A stretch of 64,000 bases of DNA from Salvator merianae (GCA_003586115.2 QVOM02000034.1:129739936-129803935); one strand, 5' to 3'; numbered from the stretch's first letter, positions 33,128-44,689 are shown. Notes: generated by a model from the sequence alone, not told the origin. Program-made: numbers and translations.

Positions 33128-33670
33128 TTTAGAAGATTATTATTAAATAGTTATTATTGTTATTATCATTGTCATTTGTGCACAGTCTAGTAGATGTTCA
33201 TGATTAGTTTTGTACTCTGATAATCAGATCCTTCCTCAGAACCAAGATTAACCAAGATACCAGTGCAGAATGCACGCTTTTCCCAGTAGTACCGCATTTT
33301 GCTGGATAATGACTCTATCCATGCCAAAGGTATTAAGATGTTACCCCAGTTTTTTGGAACTGCACAAAAGGCACCAATAACTACTGGCATGATTATGACT
33401 TTCCTTTGCCATAGATGTTCAATTTCAATTTGCAAATCTTTGTATCCAATTACTTTTTCAAGCTGTTTTTCCTCAATTCTGCTATCGCCATGTATTGCCA
33501 CACTGAAGATCCACACATGACTTTTTTGATCACAATTATGTCAGAAGTATTATGTGCAAGATGTTTATGTGTTTGTAGCAAAACAATCCCACAATATTTT
33601 GCCCTGTTCATTTTTTACCTTGTTTTTGCTTGCTGGTAAATTATGCTCCTTACTGATGTTCAATGGATCA
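33128..33670 (-). mobile_element. R4/Dong-like LINE 3' end, copy 2, with restriction-like endonuclease remains
   Basis: The minus-strand frame 33516-33187 keeps 'FSVAIHGDSRIEEKQLEKV', 'GYKDLQIEIEHLW' and 'VIIMPVVIGAFCAVPKN'. This is the D-x(6)-D ... E-K-x2-KY-x-DL ... W ... V-x-P-V-V-x-G pattern of the PD-(D/E)XK-type endonuclease at the C-terminus of R4-type LINEs. Upstream 'NEQGKILWD' matches copy 1. The 3' tail is TTA-rich (33133-33172). This type of endonuclease nicks the target for reverse transcription. The frame begins and ends raggedly and lacks the RT, so it is inactive. Confidence 0.68.
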
Positions 33671-33704
33671 TAGCTGCCACTTTATCTTTTCTTCATAATC
33701 ACTT

Positions 33705-33905
33705 TATGCTATCTTTATAGCCCATCCTATACCCTGAGGTTTCAGGCAGGTTACAACAGTCCAAACCAGACTTGTGCTGAACTACAATTCATAAACAAAC
33801 AAATTACTCAGAGAAGGCTGGGAGTGTCAGGTGCCTCACTACCTTGGCTCTCCAACTACTTAGGGATAGGTGAGCCCCATGTAAAAGATTTAGGGAACTC
33901 ACATG
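33705..33905 (-). mobile_element. L2-type LINE 3' end fragment, antisense
   Basis: TATAGCCCATCCTATACCCT then GAGGTTTCAGGCAGGTTACA is the reverse complement of the L2 3' UTR block ('...TGAGACCTTTGGGCATAGGGTAGG' at 61922-61946). A-rich and CAAAC-containing sequence follows. No coding part. Confidence 0.55.
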
Positions 33906-35105
33906 TTTAAATGCCAGTTGCTGCTGTTATGCCCCGACCTGGAATAGGATGTTTTAGCACTCCAAATCAGGAACAATCAATTACCTTTTAACAACGGACT
34001 TTTTCACATTTGGAACAAACTGTGCTTATTTGGAGAGGGGAAGAAAGTCAAGGGTTCTGAATTATTCTAAGTTTTCCAATTGACTTGAATGATATCCTTG
34101 GTTCTTCATTGGTTTGTTTTCTATTTAAATCCTTGTCATCAATGCTTTATTTTTCTGGGGAAAGGGGGAAGGAAGTGCTAAAATCCTTTAGAGGGGTCAG
34201 CACAGAACAAACCAGTTTATGTGCCTAATGCAAAGAGGGTAGGGCAGACAAAAACGTTGGCCATGTGTGTACCAGCAAAGTATGAGAGTTTGGCTTTCTC
34301 TGGCTTTCTCCCTTTTCTGCTTTTCACTTGACTAACTTGGCAAGACGATGGTCATTTCTCTTTTGCTACTTTATAATTTTTCCCCTCCTTGCACTGTCTG
34401 TCTTTTCAAGTAGTAGCCACAGTGAGTTAACTGGGGTTTACTTTTTTAACTTCCCCAACTCAATATGTTTTGCAGAAGTCAAACAGAGTTAACTGGTTGT
34501 ACCTTTCAACAAAGTCTAGTTAAGAAATGGCGAAACCAGGGCCAATTTAGGAAGGTGCAGACCACCAAGTAATCCACATTCCTTTCTCTTCCGATTGCCT
34601 AACTGTTGCTCTCCTCACTCCAACAAGTCCTCTCAAACAAATTATGCCTACTACTTTACTTTCCCACTTATTTTATGACTCAGGTCAGATATAGCACTCA
34701 TCTTGCTCTACCATCTAAATTACTTTTCTGTCCCTGGGAGCTACCTAGAGGGAGGAAGACATTCAAAATGTTGGAACAAACTGATTCCAGACAGGATTGC
34801 TTTGTTTTGAGATGGAAACATTTTGCACATTGCTATATATTTTATGATGGACTCTTGGTTGCTGTAAATTTTAAATCTCATTTGTCACAAACCTCTGCTG
34901 TCTGAAATTGCCATCTCTATCCTTGATGAAAAGTCAACAAAAACTATTTTACAACTCATGCTTGAATAGTTTGGCACTGGTAACTTTAAAGCTATATTAG
35001 AACCAGAAATTAAATGAACAAATTACTTCTCTAATATTGAAATAAAATTATAATAAATGTTTCACTTGTTGCCATCTGTCAGATATTGTATTTTAAATTA
35101 TTGTA
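33906..35105. other. No gene recognised
   Basis: Unassigned. The 99-codon frame at 34606-34905 shows no recognisable domain. A tandem TCTGGCTTTC-containing doublet lies near 34295-34312. Confidence 0.4.
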
Positions 35106-35107
35106 TT

Positions 35108-35566
35108 CATTGATTTTTTTTTTAATTACCGAACACCAAAGTCTCAGGGCAGTGAACAATAAACAGATAAAACAATATAATAAAACAATTAAACTAAAAG
35201 AGAAATAAGAGCACAAAACATAAAAACAGTCTAATTTAAAAGTAATGGTATAGGAGGGGAGATATAACTAGATCTAACTAGCAAAAGACTGGCTGAAAAA
35301 AAAATGTTTTAACTAAACATCAGAAGATGGACAGTGAAGCAGTATGGCTTATCCTGGTGAAAGGCAATTCCAGAGTTCAGAGGCCACACAGCAACCTCAT
35401 GGAGAGATGGTATTTCTTCTAGAAGGATCTCATTAGAAGATCTCAACTAATGAGTGTGCCTGTATGGCAGGAGGCACTGCTTCAGATATTTGGGTACCAA
35501 GTCACTTTCAAAGTTAAAATCAGAACCTTGAATTGGATCCAGAAGCAAGGTAGCAGTCAAGTATTA
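35108..35566 (-). mobile_element. L2-type LINE 3' fragment, antisense
   Basis: In plus-strand order it has a T-run, AAAGTCTCAGGGCAGTGAAC, an A-rich section, then GGCAATTCCAGAGTTCAGAGG, CACAGCAACC and CCTTGAATTGGATCC. The same order of 3' UTR then 'ORF2 end' occurs in the antisense copies at 26490-26930 (GAGGCTGTTCCAGAGCCTGA, TTTGAATTGGACTC) and 63300-63720. It is dead and 5'-truncated. Confidence 0.75.
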
Positions 35567-35612
35567 CAATATCTCCTGGCTTACTTCTGAATGATCAATC
35601 TCTTTCTCTTCT

Positions 35613-35629
35613 CCCCCCCCCCCCCCCCC
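35613..35629. repeat. Poly-C tract (17 C)
   Basis: An uninterrupted run of 17 cytosines inside a longer pyrimidine-rich stretch (35600-35642). The complementary G-run could form a G-quadruplex. Length in the assembly may be unreliable. Confidence 0.95.
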
Positions 35630-36408
35630 GCCCACCTCCCGGCCACACACAGGATATAAATTTGCAAATGACTCAAAGTATATGCAAAGTATATACTCTT
35701 TCATTAAAGGGCAGCTGCTGCCACCCTTTGCATGAAGTGCTCCACATCCAGAAAATCTTTTCACGGTATTTCCAAACCCCATAAAAATGTGCATCAACTG
35801 TCAAAGGATTTTGCAAATTAAAGCACTAACCCAAATGAGGAAATGTTACTAAAAACTGAAAATTCCCAGAAAAACTTCTGCAGACTATTTGTTACAGTAC
35901 AACCCTCATGCGGCAAAAAGGGAAATATTATCACAATGGTTCATGTGTCTATAAAAATGCATATCCATTCAAATCATGAAATTATGGATATGATCCACTT
36001 CCCACTTTTAGTCCCTACCATCTGGGCAGTACAAGGAGGGATTGTCACAAGACCTTAGGTGTTATATTCTTTCCCTCTTTTATGTTAAAAAAGTATAATT
36101 CTGGGCATGCTAAAATTAGGCAGCCGCCAGTCCAAAGAGGGATTTAGTGCCCTTCCAGTTTCATGATTCTGCTGCATTTCATTACCAAGTGAAGGAGCCA
36201 AAATAAATTTATCTGAGCTTAAAACCCCAGGGAGCAAGAAGCAACCTCCAATTTCATAAATAGTAAGAATGTTATGGAACACACATGCGAGCAGCAGAGA
36301 GGAGAGAGAGTGCTCTGCTTAGTCCTTCCATATATAGCCAAGAAAGAGTACCCCAAATTTTCACTTTTCTCCACTAAAACAATGTTTTATGCATACTTTT
36401 CTGCATAC
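35630..36408. other. No gene recognised
   Basis: Unassigned sequence with no coherent frame. GAGAGGAGAGAGAG near 36297-36310 is low-complexity. Confidence 0.4.
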
Positions 36409-36411
36409 TTA

Positions 36412-36625
36412 GGCTGTGTTCAGACATAACAAAAGGGGTGACTTGGAGGCGCCCCATAGAGACAGTGTGTGGCACTCCTGTTCCGAAGTCTTCTCTAATC
36501 CACCTTTTCTAGCATAGAACGTACATGAGAAAGGGGAGGGGCAGACGGGTGTGTGAACAATCCCACCTCAGAACCTTCAATAAGACACCTCTGAGATGCT
36601 TTTTTTGCTGTGTCTGATCACAGCC
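36412..36625. mobile_element. Harbinger-type MITE with TTA target duplication
   Basis: A 214-bp element. The left end GGCTGTGTTCAGACA and the reverse complement of the right end GGCTGTGATCAGACA differ at one of 15 positions. TTA flanks both sides (36409-36411 and 36626-36628). TWA duplications with GG-starting ends fit PIF/Harbinger. No coding capacity; it would depend on a transposase in trans. The ends differ in sequence from those of the larger element at 4142 and 40951. Confidence 0.85.
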
Positions 36626-36628
36626 TTA

Positions 36629-37066
36629 GTCTCCCACTTGGGAATCCTGGATATCAAGCAATTTCATTTTGTTTAATTTGAATCTCTTCTCCAAAGCAGT
36701 GTGTTAACAAACCATCAATGCTGCTGTACAAGGACATAAACATTTCTACTCATGATTTATTCTTGTTTTCCACAAAAAAATCAGAATTCAATATTGCTTA
36801 AGAAAGAAACAGCCATAAAACTTCCAGACGGTATCTGTAATTTCAGGAGATAACGTGTCCCTTATTTAGTTAATCTTGTCTGTGATAAAAAGGCAGACCA
36901 TGAATTATTGAAACTAATGGATGAACAAGGAAATTAAAGGAACAGTAAGCATAAGCTGCTGCTCGTGCTATGTGTAGAGCTACTAAAAATGAGGGCGTTG
37001 AGAACCTCTAGGTGGGAACTCTATCCCACTCTCCAGCTGTTTTCACTGCCCCCCAACTCACTAATG
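36629..37066. other. Unique-looking sequence, candidate conserved element
   Basis: No repeat or gene recognised. 36650-36960 has balanced, non-repetitive composition with AT-rich motif clusters (TTTAATTTGAATC, GATAAAAAGGC, GAATTATTGAAACTAATGG). That is the texture of many vertebrate conserved non-coding elements, but this cannot be shown here. Confidence 0.3.
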
Positions 37067-37912
37067 CCTCACTATACACAAGCTAAAGCAGAGCTGAAGA
37101 GCTTCCACAGCAGTAAAATCACACATAAGAGACATCTTGTTGCAAATGTGGATTGCAGGCTTTTAAATCTACATTGTTTGCAGAGTGCTTTTAAAAGCAC
37201 CGAAAGCACATCCTTTACCTTATTACATCTTAATACATTTTAATGAGGAGGCATTTCCAGAACGATTTTTTTGCACTGTCGTATCAACCAATCAACCTGC
37301 ACCTACAAAGTCCGAAGCTCAAGGAAGCAGGCACGGCAGTGCCACTGATTGTCAAGGAAATGCACTGGGACTTGCTAAAATCTCCCCATGAGAGTGGGAA
37401 AAGTCACAGCCTTCTCTGGAAGCTGGAGTGGTGACAGGGCTGGAACAACAGAAAAAGCCTCCAAACGCACCTGAACTCCCTACTGGGAGAAATAACAGCG
37501 ATGTTACAAGTGTTTAATTAAAAAGGAAAGATGGAGGGAAGCTGGAGGAGGAAGCAAGCAGCCTGCAAGGGGAAGCAGGCTGGAGCTATTCCCAACTTCT
37601 CCAAGCCTTAGTAGCAGAAGAGGATGAATCCTACCTTTGTTTTAAATCTTAGCAGCCTGTCTTTTGTTTTAATATACAGTAGAAGAGCACAAAAGAAAAC
37701 AGGAAGATAAATGAATCATTAACAGTTTGGGGGTAGGGGAGTTTACAACAATGGGGAGGGATGGGGGGCAAAGCAGGAGGATCCAATTTAGATACATTAA
37801 TTATTTAAATATGTCTAAGTGTGTTAAGTGTTTTTAGCGTGCTTTTGCTAAAGTGACCTTGGTCTGTCGTTACAGTGAATTCTATTTTAAAGAGCAAGGT
37901 ATAGTGACACCC
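37067..37912 (-). repeat. Unclassified ~0.85 kb interspersed repeat, copy B
   Basis: The reverse complement aligns along its length with 9710-10630; matching blocks are listed there. This copy has possible inverted ends: CTCACTATACACAAGC on the left and, reverse-complemented, GTCACTATACCTTGC on the right share TCACTATAC. No matching target duplication is seen next to them, so the end assignment is tentative. Copy A keeps a diverged CGCTATACTG at its start. No transposase or other frame is shared by the two copies. Confidence 0.72.
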
Positions 37913-38889
37913 TAAAGTACAATGGAGGTCTAACCACTAGCACTTTACTGTAACATAGCATCAGGTGAAGTAGACATTGTCAGGCACAAGAGTCCATGGG
38001 AAAGTATCACTTTATATACACCAAATAACCAAAGGCTAGTTCTTCAGGCCCCCTCAGTACATTCTTACACCTCCCCAAACTGGTTTCATGCATTCAGCAA
38101 CCCAGCAGTTATACATACAAGAATCGTTATGTAAACAGTTTACAGTCTAAATAATTGTCCTAGCCAGACAGTGCCTCTACCAATGGACGTGTGCACTGCC
38201 CAACCTCAAGCCTATTGCTTCCTTTGGCTCTGAGGCTTTTGCTCTGAGCTGCAGTTGAAATGGCAGTATGCCTCACTGATCTAGATGCAACAGACATGTA
38301 CATGCCAGTAATGCATGTTACCTACTCTCTTAAGAACCCAACTGACTACCTATGTATTCTTTGTTTTCAATGCCTCTATACAACAGAAACGAAAGCCATC
38401 CCTCCACTGATTCAGAAGCTATAGCCAAGAGATGCTTGGAGAACTAATGCTTGAAGAAGAAGAACTTGGTAGAACCTCCTCCAAGTTGACAGCTGTGATG
38501 GGGAAATGGCAGCTTCCTTGACTAGAGAGGTGGAGAGCCCAACAGATCATCTGTAACCAAGAACTTGAGCATTCTGAGCAGCAGAAAACCCCAGAGACTT
38601 GAATGCCCCAACCAGCTCCCACAAGATGCAGCTCTGAGGCAGAGGTGGTAGGGAGGAGTTCCCATGCCAGCAAAAGCAGGCTTAAGGAAAGGCAGGAGAA
38701 ATAGTCCTTTTGCCTGTGACAGCACACAAAACAGATGTGCATTGTGCAGATGTCCAGAAGGGTAGAGATCACCTAAAACTTCAAGTGTAGACGTCCTCTG
38801 AAGCTTTAAGATGTGGGCCTTTTCAGCTGCTTTCTGACTCCTAGACTGGCCGAATCCTGACTTGCACTTTCATGTCAATCCCTCAGGGA
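37913..38889. other. No gene recognised
   Basis: Unassigned. The minus frame 38772-38419 is serine-rich and shows no domain. Confidence 0.4.
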
Positions 38890-38897
38890 CCAGTTTA

Positions 38898-39080
38898 CAG
38901 GGGCGGCTGCCAGCTTTAAGCCCGGGTGTTCACGCCCCGCACAAAGTGCACCATGTAGGTTCCCGGGGCCTCCGAGCCTCTGTACTATGGCAGTACAGGG
39001 GCCTAGAGGCCCCGTGAACAGCCATGGCTCACTTTGCATGAGGCGCAAACACCCGGGCTTAAAGACGGTAGCCGCCATTG
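38898..39080. mobile_element. Fold-back hAT-type MITE with perfect 8-bp TSD
   Basis: A 183-bp, GC-rich island in AT-rich surroundings. The target duplication CCAGTTTA is perfect (38890-38897 and 39081-39088). The ends read CAGGGGCGGCTGCC and, reverse-complemented, CAATGGCGGCTACC. The inverted arms continue for about 85 bases each, both containing CTTTAAGCCCGGGTGTT, and meet near 38985, so the whole unit can fold into one hairpin. Eight-base duplications and CA-starting ends fit hAT. No coding capacity. Confidence 0.9.
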
Positions 39081-39088
39081 CCAGTTTA

Positions 39089-39734
39089 TATTGTTCTTGT
39101 ACCAGAGTGCTTTTAGAAATGACTCTCTCTTTTTCATTTATTTGGGTGCCTTGTTTATGGATTTTTTATAATGCATTTCCTAAAGACAATGCTTATGGTT
39201 CATGAGCCACCTTCACTACTTTTTATTAAAGGCAAAACCCGTCAAATGTCATAAGGAAATAAAATAATTTACCTTTTACATTTGTTCTTTTTAGACAAAG
39301 CTAAAACTCATGAGATTTAGAAGGATGATTAGTTTCCACAAAACAAATCCAGTACTATGGAAGAAGAAGATAAATCACTGGCAGAAATTCTCATGGACCT
39401 GCATGATTTTTACATGGCAGCTTCCCAATCTTATGACACACACTGAACCATAAAAGTTGCGGCTCCTGCGATACACTTAATTGCTATGGTACAAAATGAA
39501 TCTGGGCCATGCACCTTCATGGATCCCCTGAGTTTTCATCAAAGACCCCATGTCCCATGTCATATATACACATATGAAGTCAAAGCTATGAATCCTGGGT
39601 CTAAAGTTTCAGGATTCCATCATGGACCTACAGCATGAATCTCCAATTTTCTCTTAATTTCAGAAGCGGACAATTTGCTCCTTAATTCACTCAAAGTATC
39701 ACAAAGCTATGGTTTTCCCAGTTGTTATGTATGA
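39089..39734. other. No gene recognised
   Basis: Unassigned AT-rich sequence. Confidence 0.4.
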
Positions 39735-40152
39735 CTGTGCAAGTTAGACCAAAAGGAAGACTAAGACTGAAGAATTAACTCTTTCAACTTGTAGTAGCGA
39801 TGAAAACTTCTGAGAGTTCCTTGGACTGCAAGGAGAGCAATTCTGTCAATGTTAAAGGAAATCAATTCTAACTGTTTACTGGAAGGACTAATACTGAAGC
39901 AGAAGCTTAAATATTTTGTCACATGATGAGAAGACAGGATTCACTAGAAAAGACCCCAATTCTGGGAAAGATTGAAGGCAAGATGAAAAAGAGAAGGCAG
40001 AGAATGAAATTGTTAGATAGTGTTATGGAGACAACAAACATGAGCTTGGGCAGACTCTGGGAGACAGTGGAAGACAGAAGGACTTGGCATACTTTGGTTC
40101 ATGGGGTCACCAAGAGTCAAACATGACTAAGCAACAACAACAACAACAACAC
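39735..40152 (+). mobile_element. BovB (RTE) LINE 3' end
   Basis: The C-terminal end of the RTE/BovB ORF is readable in slightly broken frames: 'KEINSNCLLEGLILKQKLKY' near 39860, then in 39923-40126 DSLEKTPILGKIEGKMKKRR, LLDSVMETTNMSLGRLWE and VEDRRTWHTLVHGV, ending KSQT. The 3' end GGGTCACCAAGAGTCAAACA then TGACTAAGCAACAACAAC is the BovB terminus with a CAA-repeat tail (40132-40150). BovB is the partner LINE of Sauria-type SINEs and is known for horizontal transfer among vertebrates. This is a dead, 5'-truncated copy. Confidence 0.9.
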
Positions 40153-40947
40153 CATAGCACAGATATCACTAATACCAATGGACAGAACTGAATAAATTAC
40201 ATAAATAATGCTTTTGATTTACATGATGTAAAAGCACTGATCAAAAACACAAAGTCTCATTGATCTCTGTGTGGCTACACCAAAACTTACCTAAACCATG
40301 ATAGTTCTGAAAAGAAGAATTCTGAGCCATAGATCTTCCTGAACTTCCTAGATTTCGTAAGATAAAATTTTGATGTGTCCAGTATGAACCACCAAAATCA
40401 CAGATAGATGACTTTATTGCTCTCTCACAGTGCAAACTCGTAAGTCCAGAACAAGTTTCCTTTGATCTGTTACAAATTTAAAGAGCATGCCAAAGATACC
40501 ATCAAATCATAGTTCCCATTTGAAATGTACTGAACAGACTTCAGAAATCACAGATTTAAACATTAAACAAAATGGATCCTCAGTATTTTAATGTCTGATG
40601 TTGGTGAGACCACCATCAAAACACATGTCACTTTGAGCCTATTAACTGAACTATAAAATCATGAGTTCAGTACTTGACTCAAAAGTACTGCTTTGGGTCA
40701 CAGAATCTCACTAGTCCTCTAAGCTTTCTCAAAGGACCACCCCCAAACCATTATCAGATCACATCTAAGACATACAAACAAAATCCTTTAATCTCACAAG
40801 CACTCCAAAACTACAGCACAAAACATCACACAAGGCACAGACCATATACTTCTTTTTCTTATATCAGTCCATGGAGACAGGCACTACCTGTGATTTTGAG
40901 AGTATTAAAAATATCTTTCAGTAACAGGACAAACCATATTTCTTTTC
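40153..40947. other. No gene recognised
   Basis: Unassigned. A 136-codon frame (40674-41084) runs into the DNA transposon and shows no domain. Confidence 0.4.
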
Positions 40948-40950
40948 CTA

Positions 40951-42340
40951 GAGCGCATTCTGACATGGCATTTAATCAGTTTACAGGCTGTCTTCAGTTC
41001 CTGCTGGCCCAACATGATTTTGCCTTTCCATGTTTTTTCTGGACTAAACTGCAGAAATCTGGACTATTTTGCAAACAGATTTAATGAGTTCTCAACCAGT
41101 TCCAGTTTGCATGCCCATTTTACTTTGCAATGTAAGAATGTGCAAGGAGACTATTTGGGAGGAACTGTACTTTTGGGGGGACATGCAAAGGGAAGGCTCC
41201 CCATTTCCTGCCATCCAGTGATGGACTTTGTTGTGGGCATTGTACTTGGGAGGGCAGGCACTGTAGCCAGCGGGGTGGGTGGGGAGCACAGTACTTCCGT
41301 CCTCCTCCTTTATCCCCCATTCAGACTGCCAGGAAGAAATTAAAGGCTTCCTCCACTTTCATCTGCTAATTAAACCAAGAAGTAGAGCTCCTATGGACAT
41401 TTGTACAAAACAGCCACAGCGCTACCATTGGACAAGGCAGTTCCAAAATGCATTCCTTGCTCCTGGTTGCTCCCCTTTCTTCTGCAGTCTGGGGACCCTT
41501 TCCCTCACTCTTGCACAAAAATGCAACAGCACAACAACAACATTAAGGCAAAGCAAAGATAAATGTAGCTCCTCATCTAAGTGCTTTTTGGGGGGTGGAT
41601 ATGTTGGATGTCTCTGCCATGCCACCATGAGAGTGTTTTAATTCAAAACACTGCACCTGTTTGGGGGTGCAATCCCCTTACCCCAACAAAGAACCCGCTC
41701 ACTTTTGATTTTGCAATTGGCAACACACAGCTACATAATGAGACACATGCCACTGTGAATGTCTCAGGCAAGGTGGTACAGAGTCCATTTGCTGACCTTT
41801 ACGTTCACTATCATGATAATGGAGCCCCCCTCTTCACAGACCTCTCCCTGCTTTTATGCTACTCTTAAATAGTGCAATTGTGCAAAAGTGCAATTGCAAA
41901 GGAGAAGAAATCGCAATCTGCTCTTTAAGAAGGTTTATTGTGTGGTAGATGTGGTACCAAAGTTCTCCTTGGGTGGATACAGGCTGAAGGGAAATGGGAG
42001 TAAATGGCAAATGACTGGTAACGCTGCCAAGGGAATCCGTGTTCTGAGACAGCAACAGGGAAATACAGGGGGTGAAGCTTGACTTGCCCACCCCTGTGAA
42101 GTCAAGATTTGAATGTTAGGACTTCAGTCAATCACTGACTGTACAGGAAAGGGAATTTGGTGAGAGGTGGAGACAGAAAGGGCATGGTTTCCCCATACCA
42201 AGCTCGGGAAATATCAGTGTGAGAATGAGTAAGTCTGAATTGATTCCATGTTATAATGCAAATGTGGGAATGATCGGAACACAAACTCAGCCCTCAAACT
42301 CTTCCAATACGGATCAAGTTTATGATATCAGACTGTGACC
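40951..42340 (+). mobile_element. Harbinger-like non-autonomous DNA transposon, copy 2 (complete)
   Basis: Same family as 4142-5320, in opposite orientation. The left end GAGCGCATTCTGACATGG and the right end, reverse-complemented, GGTCACAGTCTGATATCA match the termini of copy 1. CTA flanks both sides (40948-40950 and 42341-42343). At 1390 bp it is about 200 bp longer than copy 1. Shared blocks include CATTTAATCAGTTTACAGGC, TTTAATGAGTTCTCAA, GACTATTTGGGAGG and, near the other end, AATTTGGTGAG with TGTGGGAATGATC. The frame 41014-41343 resembles the antisense frame 5257-5018 of copy 1, but no transposase domain is present. Confidence 0.8.
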
Positions 42341-42343
42341 CTA

Positions 42344-44689
42344 GATCTGAATTTTACCCAGACCCTTTAAAAAAAGCAAGCAAAGCAGAAGAGTTCACTC
42401 TACCACAGGGCTTGTCTTATTCTTCTGATTTTCTCTTTTCTCCACGCCCTGCAATACTGTAACACTAGACAACTCTGCCGTTCAGATCTCAAAGCCACAA
42501 CTTTCCCATTTTGGGGGCAAAGCCCTTGGCATAGAAATCTAGATGCATCCCTCACACCAACTTCAATAGCCAGAGAAGCACCCACAAAGACCATTCTTTG
42601 CCTCCTGGGCTCCTGGCACAAAGTTGGGATTGTTCTGTCTGTTTGCAATATGGAGAAGATATCCAGATTAACACATGCAAATAAACTAAATTGCCTGATC
42701 TTTTCCAAAACCAATAGCAGGATAATTGAAACTGTATATTTTTTCCTACATCTTATTCTTGTGGCTTTATTTCTTACGGTCATGCTTCAAGGATGTTGGA
42801 GAACAGAGCTGCCTTAAAACAAACTAGAAAGTGTCTTCATTACTGCTAACCTTGTTGTATCTGGAGAAGAACTAACTTTTCAGGCACCTCCTCTGATCTA
42901 ATTAGTGACTGCAATGGAGAACAAGAACATAGTTATCCTCTTCTGTTTTTCTGCCTAATAACTCTCTGGAAATCAGGTGCTAGCATCCTGTTAAGTTTTT
43001 AAAACAAACACTTAGAAGCAGCAAATGAAGGTGCAAATGAGCCCTGGGAAAAACCTAGCATCTCTGTCTTACAGCTTTCTAACTACAGCCAACAGTAATA
43101 AAAAAAAAAATCATACCCTATGACAGAACCAACTTATTTTAAACACAAAGAACACACAGCTTCTCATTCTGAAGATAATTAAATAGTTTCTATTAGGCAA
43201 CCAGCTGTGGTCCAAAGATGACAAACAATATGGCTTGGGAGCCAAACTATGTTATCTTCATTGAATCCATCCTGGTTAGCACAAACTTGGACCGAAGCCA
43301 CTCAAGTCTAGCACTCCATCTCTAGCATCATACTCATCTGACAGATGAAGCTCAGATGGATTAAAATGCTATGCTTGTGCTGGCAAGCTGTTTGACAAGG
43401 GAGGTGCAAGAAGAGCAAAGCTCCAGCTGAAAGTTTCCCTTTTATCTGTATAGATCAAAATGAGGTGTTCTAAATAGAGCCTCATCTCTTTCCCATCACC
43501 CTTGTAGAAGGGCTTTATAGGCCATTGCTGGGTATTTGTCTGTATTAGGTGATATCATTTATAGCAGCATTCTGAATGTGTACATTATCTTTTCCATTTT
43601 CACAGTAAAACCATGTTGTCTTAGCAGGTTAACGTTCCTCTCCAGCCTTTTAAATCTTTGTTTGCTTTAGAAAAATCACAGGCGAAGAAGTGGTAGTCAC
43701 TCTCCCCACTGTCCATGACTGTAAATTCTACCCACCTCTTTGTTTTCTAATAAAAGGCATCAGGGCATTGTCAATACATTAGTGTGTCACATGAATTTAG
43801 CACCTGTAAATAGAGATTGTCTTGCTGAGGTTTGCAGATTAAGCTGCTGTTCAACAACTTAAAACCATCAAGCTGTAGTGAAACATCACAGGGCTAGTAA
43901 AACCACCTGAATACAGAAGAAAAGCAGAGTTTGCCTTGGCAGCAACAGGCTACATATAGATGATTTATGATGATGTTCTATAAATGCACTGCCACTAACA
44001 AGTGTGCAAACAGACGTTCTACCATTGATAGTTCATTCCACAGCTGGCAGACACAGAAGAGGTCAATCAATGGTAGGACTGCTACCTCAGAGGATCACCA
44101 CTTTGGGAAGCTGCCTCAGGGGAAATGAGGACAAGGGCTAAGCACTATAGCCCTGAATCCCATGGGTGGTCAAAATCTCTTATCTCTGTGTGTTTTCTTT
44201 CATGCAGAAAGTGCTCTGGGAATGTGCCTGGGTCAGAGAGGAGAAAAGAAGGGAAGATGATGATGCCCCAGTACCAGTGAACTTTAGTTTGAAGCCGCAT
44301 GGATACAGGAGAGCAAACAAAATGTCAGAGATTTCAGATGGCTGTAAGTCATCACTCCCTCCAACTTCTGTTTCCCAGTGGGCAACAAATGAGATAGCTT
44401 CTGAAGCCCTCCTGCCCCCTCATCCAGCACTTGATTATGAATGAGGGAGCCAAGCTAGTGTGCATCACTGAAATGTGATTGGATGAGCTGGACTGAGTGG
44501 ATTTACCTCAGCTTTGTTCACCTGGATTTTCAGTGCAGCAACATCCTAGGCTGAAGAATCAAGGATGGGAGAAATGGAGGTGGAGATGGTATCCTTTTAT
44601 GTTACAAGGATAGCATCTTTCTCTCATCAGGAAACTTTTCCAGACTGTAGTAGATTATGATTGTCTTTACCTGATGCTGGGACAATGAG
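42344..44689. other. Long stretch without recognised gene
   Basis: No repeat or gene recognised. 43100-43220 and 43730-43920 look unique and AT-balanced, and could hold regulatory sequence; this is not supported further. The 127-codon minus frame (42783-42400) has no recognisable domain. Confidence 0.35.

Noticed and set aside
35613..35629. Poly-C tract as a biological signal
   Set aside because: It is a simple homopolymer whose length may be an assembly artefact; no surrounding structure supports a role.
40674..41084. 136-codon forward frame
   Set aside because: It crosses the left boundary of the Harbinger-like element at 40951, so it cannot be one ancestral gene.
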